From CAYRZL01 sp964428795 (GTDB lineage Bacteria > Bacillota > Clostridia > Lachnospirales > Lachnospiraceae): DNA of 10,571 nucleotides. Positions 7,331-10,571 of this stretch are shown here, one piece after another. The stretch spans positions 1-10,571 of the forward strand of contig CAYRZL010000084.1 of assembly GCA_964428795.1 (NCBI GenBank), given 5' to 3'. Numbering within the stretch: position 1 is the first letter of the stretch; every line of letters starts with the position of its first letter. The position numbers and the translations under genes were made by a program. A model generated the notes under the pieces. It worked only from the letters and a program-made list of their open reading frames with translations, searched no databases and had not been told where the DNA came from.

Positions 7331-7684
7331 TTGAAATTTAAAAATCTGAAGCGGATGTGTGTTACTGCCAGGCTGTCCTTATGCATGACTTTACCAACCT
7401 GTGCTTATGCTGCTGAAAACACTGAGGAGGAAGTTGTGTATATCGAAGACAATTCTACAGACATATCATTTGCAGAGGATTGCGCAGACGATGCAGGCAG
7501 AATGGCCTTTCAAGACTCAGAAAAAGAGTCGGCAGACATGATCCGAAATGATCAAGAAAAACATCCGGAAAGTAATGTTGCTGTACCAGAGGAATATCAG
7601 CAGGAAGATCCGGACAAGCTTACGGACGAAAATTTGGAAACGGAACCAGATGAACCGAATATACTCCCAAAGAATTGTGAATGA
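7331..7684 (+). CDS. Short acidic secreted protein, possibly a truncated fragment
   Basis: I do not recognise this 117-residue protein. It starts at a TTG (7331) with AAAGG 11 nt upstream, a rather long spacing. Residues 1-27 look like a signal peptide: KFKNLKR, then a hydrophobic stretch ending CAYA, with likely cleavage after A27. An arginine at 14 interrupts the hydrophobic core, so export may be impaired. The remaining roughly 90 residues are strongly acidic, low in hydrophobics and probably disordered, with no domain. In related bacteria such a signal peptide plus acidic linker commonly precedes a large extracellular domain, which is missing here. This may be the 5' stub of a longer gene. 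After the stop at 7684 nothing in the same frame continues. Confidence 0.45.
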   Translation: MKFKNLKRMCVTARLSLCMTLPTCAYAAENTEEEVVYIEDNSTDISFAEDCADDAGRMAFQDSEKESADMIRNDQEKHPESNVAVPEEYQQEDPDKLTDENLETEPDEPNILPKNCE

Positions 7685-7747
7685 GTGTCAGGCATATCTT
7701 AATGCATACGAAAAGGGGCAGCACCCACCCTTTTCAAAAGGAAGTCG

Positions 7748-7776
7748 TTGACAAATACAATATTATATATTATAAA
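7748..7776 (+). promoter_or_regulatory. Near-consensus sigma-70 promoter of the ATPase gene
   Basis: TTGACA (7748-7753), a 17-nt spacer and TATAAA (7771-7776) lie in a very AT-rich stretch 40 nt before the ATPase start. This suggests the ATPase gene is transcribed on its own and strongly. Confidence 0.75.
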
Positions 7777-7815
7777 TAAAATTATAATAAAAATATTTAT
7801 AATAAAGGTGAAGGC

Positions 7816-9231
7816 ATGAAGTTTATAGGAAGACAAGGAGAATTAACAAAACTAAATGCAGAATATAACCGTGACAGCAGTTTTGTTGTGATTTACGGAC
7901 GACGCAGAGTAGGAAAAACCACATTGATTAAAGAGTTTTTAAAAGAAAAGACTTCGTTTTATTTCCTCGCGACAGAAGAAGTGGAAAGTCAGAGTATGAA
8001 ACGACTTGCCAGAGTTGTAGCGCGCACTACCCAAAATAGTTTCCTGCAAAAAGCATCTTTTACGGACTGGATTGATCTGTTCCAGATCATATCAGAATAC
8101 AGACCGGATGAAAAAAAAGTTTTTGTAATTGATGAGTTCCCTTATCTGGTAAAAACAAATCCTGCTTTTCCATCGATTCTTCAAAACGCATGGGATGAAG
8201 TATTAAAAGACAATCACGTTATGCTGATCCTGTCCGGTTCTTTGATTGGCATGATGCAAAAACATGCTCTTTCTTACGAAAGCCCGCTTTATGGACGCAG
8301 AACCGCCCAAATACTCTTGCTGCCATTAAGTTTTTCTGAAGTATATGCGGCTCAGGATCTGCCTTTTGAGAAAGCCGTGGAACAGTATTCTGTTACGGGA
8401 GGAGTTCCTAAATATTTGGAATTTTTTGAGGATGAGCGTGATCTGATGCAACAACTTGTAGATGCGGTACTATCCAAGAATGGATTTCTTTATGAAGAAC
8501 CCTATTTTCTGTTGAAAAGTGAATCTATGACGTCTGTGAATTACTTTTCCATTATCAAAGCAATTGCAGACGGAAACCACAAAATAGGAAAGATTGCGGG
8601 CGTGTTAGAACAAGAAACTTCCACACTTACACCATATATTTCTACGTTAACAGATCTTGGATTTGTGGAAAAACAGACGCCGATTACAGAAAAGAATCCG
8701 GGAAAATCCAGAAAAGGCTTATACTTCATATCCGACAATTTTATCCGGTTCTGGTTTCGGTATATCTATCCTTATAAGGGGGAATTGGAACTGGACAACA
8801 TACAAATTGTTCTTGATGAATTTCGAAAGGATTTCATTGCAAAATATGTGGCTTTTTCTTATGAGGATATTTGCAAGGATATTTTTGGAAATCTGTGTAA
8901 ACGCGGGGCGGTTAATTTTGTACCTTCTCGCATCGGATCATACTGGCTGAATGATTATGAAGGAGATACGCAGATCGACGTTATGGCGGTGGACCATCAA
9001 AACAAGCGGATATTTGCCGGAGAATGTAAATATCATGTAAAACCTGTGGATGCGTCAGTGTACTTTGAATTGAGGAAGAAAGTTTATAATTCAAGAGAAA
9101 TTTTTAAAGCTTTTCCCGGATACGACATTATATATGGTGTATTCAGTAAAAGTGGATTTTCTCAAAGATTCGCTGACATGACAAAGGAGAATCCAAATCT
9201 GGTTTTGGTTCATGAAAACAACAGATTATAA
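7816..9231 (+). CDS. AAA-type ATPase with DUF234/PD-(D/E)XK-like C-terminal domain
   Basis: This 471-residue protein belongs to the ATPase_2 (archaeal-type STAND/AAA) plus DUF234 group, which is widespread and of unknown cellular role. Walker A is GRRRVGKT (28-35) and Walker B is VFVIDE (102-107). The motif SGSLIGMM follows the sensor strand, and YSVTGGVPKYL (191-201) is typical of the family. Residues about 240-290 resemble a winged helix (KIAGVLEQETSTLTPYISTL). The C-terminal part contains D388 and E403-C404-K405, the D-x14-ExK pattern of PD-(D/E)XK nuclease folds, so DNA cleavage or binding is possible. GGTGAAGG precedes the ATG, which has its own strong promoter upstream. It is full length with no visible defect, unlike the genes around it. 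A link to mobile DNA or defence is inference only. Confidence 0.9.
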   Translation: MKFIGRQGELTKLNAEYNRDSSFVVIYGRRRVGKTTLIKEFLKEKTSFYFLATEEVESQSMKRLARVVARTTQNSFLQKASFTDWIDLFQIISEYRPDEKKVFVIDEFPYLVKTNPAFPSILQNAWDEVLKDNHVMLILSGSLIGMMQKHALSYESPLYGRRTAQILLLPLSFSEVYAAQDLPFEKAVEQYSVTGGVPKYLEFFEDERDLMQQLVDAVLSKNGFLYEEPYFLLKSESMTSVNYFSIIKAIADGNHKIGKIAGVLEQETSTLTPYISTLTDLGFVEKQTPITEKNPGKSRKGLYFISDNFIRFWFRYIYPYKGELELDNIQIVLDEFRKDFIAKYVAFSYEDICKDIFGNLCKRGAVNFVPSRIGSYWLNDYEGDTQIDVMAVDHQNKRIFAGECKYHVKPVDASVYFELRKKVYNSREIFKAFPGYDIIYGVFSKSGFSQRFADMTKENPNLVLVHENNRL

Positions 9232-9247
9232 ATATACAGTTTTCCAG

Positions 9248-9292
9248 AGAGAGTTTCAAGTTTTTGACTTTACACAAAACTTGAGACTCTCT
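9248..9292 (+). terminator. 17-bp hairpin downstream of the ATPase gene
   Basis: Arms 9248-9264 and 9276-9292 pair over 17 positions with one G-U pair and an 11-nt loop. It starts 17 nt after the ATPase stop. No clean T run follows (ATAAAAATTTT), so termination may be imperfect. Its position still fits a terminator. Confidence 0.6.
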
Positions 9293-9352
9293 ATAAAAAT
9301 TTTGACAGCTCCATTTCAGTGGATACTCCACAGCAGACTGCTCCCGAGTAAA

Positions 9353-9535
9353 CTAATCGGTATCCGGCAGATCCGGCATCAGACGTTTAGCAATATCCAA
9401 CAGTTTTTGGTTTCTGTATTTCTTTGCTTCCTCAGAATTCTCCTTTCAAAAATCAGCGGCTCCGCCGTCAGACAAGAGCCGCCAGAAAATGATATGTTCT
9501 GCTAAGAGAATATCATACAGATTTTCTTCATTCTT
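9353..9535 (-). pseudogene. Decayed minus-strand coding remnant of unknown family
   Basis: Read on the minus strand from 9535, one frame gives KNEENLYDILLAEHIIFWR, then LLSDGGAADF, a TGA at 9448-9446, and in the same frame KENSEEAKKYRNQKLLDIAK ending RLMPDLPDTD with a TAG at 9355-9353. The amphipathic, ordinary amino-acid usage on both sides of the stop suggests the tail of a former gene with one nonsense change. A TAA lies just upstream (9538-9536), and no start codon or ribosome-binding site is seen. I do not recognise the family. It could also be chance reading frame, though the composition argues against that. Confidence 0.35.
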
Positions 9536-9537
9536 TT

Positions 9538-9586
9538 AATATCGCGTTTAAAATGTTTGTGTTTTTTTAAAAAAATCGTATAAGAA
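9538..9586 (+). repeat. Right copy of the diverged T7/A7-CGTATAAGAA repeat
   Basis: The copy reads ATATCGCGTTTA, a 12-nt insertion relative to the left copy, the 14-bp palindrome TTTTTTTAAAAAAA (9562-9575), a T, then CGTATAAGAA (9577-9586). It has the same orientation as the copy at 7244-7281. Confidence 0.45.
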
Positions 9587-9663
9587 CAACATAGAGATTG
9601 TGGTTGACTACTTTTGCACGGAAGTTTGTTTGTGATTTGTCTAGACATTTGACGATGTAATGA

Positions 9664-9935
9664 AGAAACAAGCCAGCAATAATGAAGACAATGCCAAATA
9701 TGCCAGTGTTTATGTTACATACAGCAAGAGATACAGAAGATGGTTGCGAACTGAGAAGCCGTTTTTGGCTGGGATGGCAAATCATTGATAAAGAACCAAA
9801 ACTCATGCTGCACTAGGAATGAAAATTCCTGCAGAACTGGTGTTGCAATTATTGGGGCACAACTTTACAGAGTTCACCAATTTGCTGGAAATTTTACCAG
9901 ATGTGTATGAAGAAAACAAAAATGATTGGGTTTAA
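9664..9935 (+). pseudogene. C-terminal remnant of a DAPG-hydrolase (PhlG)-like protein, frameshifted
   Basis: From 9664 one frame reads KPAIMKTMPNMPVFMLHTAR, then DTEDGCELRSRFWLGWQIID and KEPKLMLH, then a stop (TAG) at about 9813. A neighbouring frame continues without a break in sense as GMKIPAELVLQLLGHNFTEF and TNLLEILPDVYEENKNDWV, with TAA at 9933-9935. The pieces RDTEDGCE-RSRFW-GW and HN-EFTNL--ILP--Y resemble, from memory, the C-terminal part of DAPG hydrolase family proteins (carbon-carbon bond hydrolases acting on acylphloroglucinol-type substrates). The shift lies at about 9797-9815. Two stops (TAA TGA) stand just upstream at 9658-9663, and the N-terminal half of the usual gene is not found. 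The remnant nature is fairly sure; the family name is moderate. Confidence 0.55.
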
Positions 9936-10186
9936 TTATGAAGGTGGAAAGTACCGCCCAATGAAAACTTCACCATACGGAAACCTTCTGGTACAGTGAA
10001 TATTAAGTTTTGGATAGTTTGACGTTGAATGATTGATTCATATATAAGGCAGGGGAAGTTTATTCGTTGTACCAGTGTACTTCTAAAAATGAGGAAGAAC
10101 GGCAGCAAACGATAAATGGAAGATTGGCTAAAAAAGAATCAATAATGCCAAAATTTATTCATTTGAAAATTACATAAAAATCTTAA
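9936..10186 (+). other. Stretch without an intact gene; short coding-like scraps
   Basis: No complete gene is visible. Two short open pieces look protein-like. One reads NYEGGKYRPMKTSPYGNLL (9934-9999, ending TGA) and directly follows the hydrolase remnant. The other reads FIYKAGEVYSLYQCTSKNEE (10037-10177, ending TAA), opens after a TGA and has no start or ribosome-binding site. Neither is recognised. They are consistent with further gene decay. Confidence 0.3.
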
Positions 10187-10223
10187 ACTGCTGCTGCACG
10201 GACGTCCCATAGGCAGCGGCAGT
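10187..10223 (-). terminator. Hairpin terminator downstream of the XRE-type gene
   Basis: On the minus strand ACTGCCGCTGC (10223-10213) pairs with GCAGCAGCAGT (10197-10187) apart from one G-U pair, around a 15-nt loop. It is followed by TTTAAGATTTTT. Orientation and T-rich tail fit a terminator for the minus-strand helix-turn-helix gene. Confidence 0.6.
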
Positions 10224-10246
10224 TGATTACTTCCGCTTTTGCCTGC

Positions 10247-10571
10247 TCAATGGGGAATCCTTATAAGCGGGGGATGTTTTTTTTGACCGTGTGCTGTCGG
10301 TGTCGTTCTTATGCGATTCCCGGATGTCATGCAGGATGGCGTCCCACTTCCCGTGTGTGACATGGCAGAAGCCTGTCCACATAGATTTCCGTATCGGTTA
10401 TAAGTGTCGTAAAATTTTGTCAGATCCACAAGGCTTTTGTGGCTGATTTTCTTATATTCGTTATTCTCATAGCTTCCCAGGACTGATTTTGAGATACCCG
10501 TGGCCGCCAGCTCCCTCTTTGTGGATTTGCCGAAAGCTATCTGTTCAGAAGCAAGTATCAGTGATATAATT
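10247..10571 (-). CDS. XRE/Cro-C1-type helix-turn-helix protein, partial at the window edge and possibly frameshifted
   Basis: The minus-strand frame entering from the right edge reads SEQIAFGKSTKRELAATGIS, then KSVLGSYENNEYKKISHKSL, then VDLTKFYDTY. This is a clear lambda-repressor-like helix-turn-helix: ELAATGISKSVLGSYE holds the two helices, and the LVDLTKFY ending is typical of XRE regulators found on mobile elements of Clostridia. The start lies beyond the window. After KFYDTY the frame (NRYGNLCGQASAMSHTGSG onward to TGA at 10247) loses the usual continuation. A second frame nearby reads WDAILHDIRESHKNDTDSTR, a more protein-like stretch, so a frameshift at about 10380-10400 is suspected. 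A hairpin terminator follows. The DNA-binding domain is confident; integrity is doubtful. Confidence 0.6.
   Translation of the reverse strand, partial: IISLILASEQIAFGKSTKRELAATGISKSVLGSYENNEYKKISHKSLVDLTKFYDTYNRYGNLCGQASAMSHTGSGTPSCMTSGNRIRTTPTAHGQKKHPPLIRIPH

Noticed and set aside
7548..7751. 67-codon frame overlapping the acidic protein and reaching the ATPase promoter
   Set aside because: Mostly a shadow frame; its last 25 codons look mildly protein-like but give no clear continuation of the acidic protein.
9212..9505. 97-codon + strand frame after the ATPase gene
   Set aside because: It runs through the terminator hairpin and opposite the minus-strand remnant, lacks a ribosome-binding site and shows no recognisable features.
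7081..10571. Possible attachment-site duplication of the tRNA-Ser 3' end
   Set aside because: No second copy of the T-arm and acceptor sequence was found to the right within the window.
1..10571. CRISPR array, IS terminal repeats with transposase, riboswitch
   Set aside because: No regularly spaced repeats, transposase motifs or recognisable riboswitch core were seen.

Overview
The window looks like a gut-type anaerobic Firmicute of the class Clostridia, most likely Lachnospiraceae. The reasons are strong AGGAGG ribosome-binding sites, moderate-to-low GC, iron-sulfur flavoenzymes of anaerobic electron metabolism, and the style of the TetR, ATPase and secreted proteins. The genus cannot be fixed from the sequence alone.

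Positions 86-5849 hold a tight three-gene operon on the + strand: a NuoE/HydC-like [2Fe-2S] subunit, a NuoF/HydB-like flavoprotein with extra ferredoxin clusters, and an 1156-residue fusion protein. The fusion joins an N-terminal 2Fe-2S domain, a GltD/NfnB-like FAD/NADPH module, a two-cluster ferredoxin domain and a NuoG-like domain. It has no [FeFe]-hydrogenase H-cluster domain, and the residues a formate dehydrogenase needs are replaced. This composition matches the Stn (Sporomusa-type Nfn) electron-bifurcating transhydrogenase. There the NuoE/NuoF pair forms the NADH/ferredoxin bifurcating core and the third subunit adds the NADPH site, so the complex balances NADH, NADPH and ferredoxin. 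A perfect 14-bp hairpin closes the operon.

Positions 5912-7101 hold a broken alpha/beta hydrolase gene (- strand, internal TGA and missing C-terminal half), an intact divergent TetR-type regulator, and a tRNA-Ser(CGA) gene. A near-consensus promoter for the tRNA overlaps the end of tetR.

From the tRNA to the right edge (7102-10571) the content is accessory-like and partly decayed. It includes an SOS-box-like palindrome, a short acidic secreted protein that is probably truncated, and a complete AAA-type ATPase with a DUF234/nuclease-like C-terminus under its own strong promoter. Beyond these are remnants: a minus-strand fragment with an in-frame stop, the frameshifted tail of a DAPG-hydrolase (PhlG)-like gene, and a minus-strand XRE-type helix-turn-helix gene running off the edge. 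Two diverged copies of a T-tract/A-tract/CGTATAAGAA repeat bracket the ATPase region. The placement next to a tRNA gene and the mixture of intact and broken genes suggest a decayed integration island. No integrase, transposase or duplicated tRNA end is visible.
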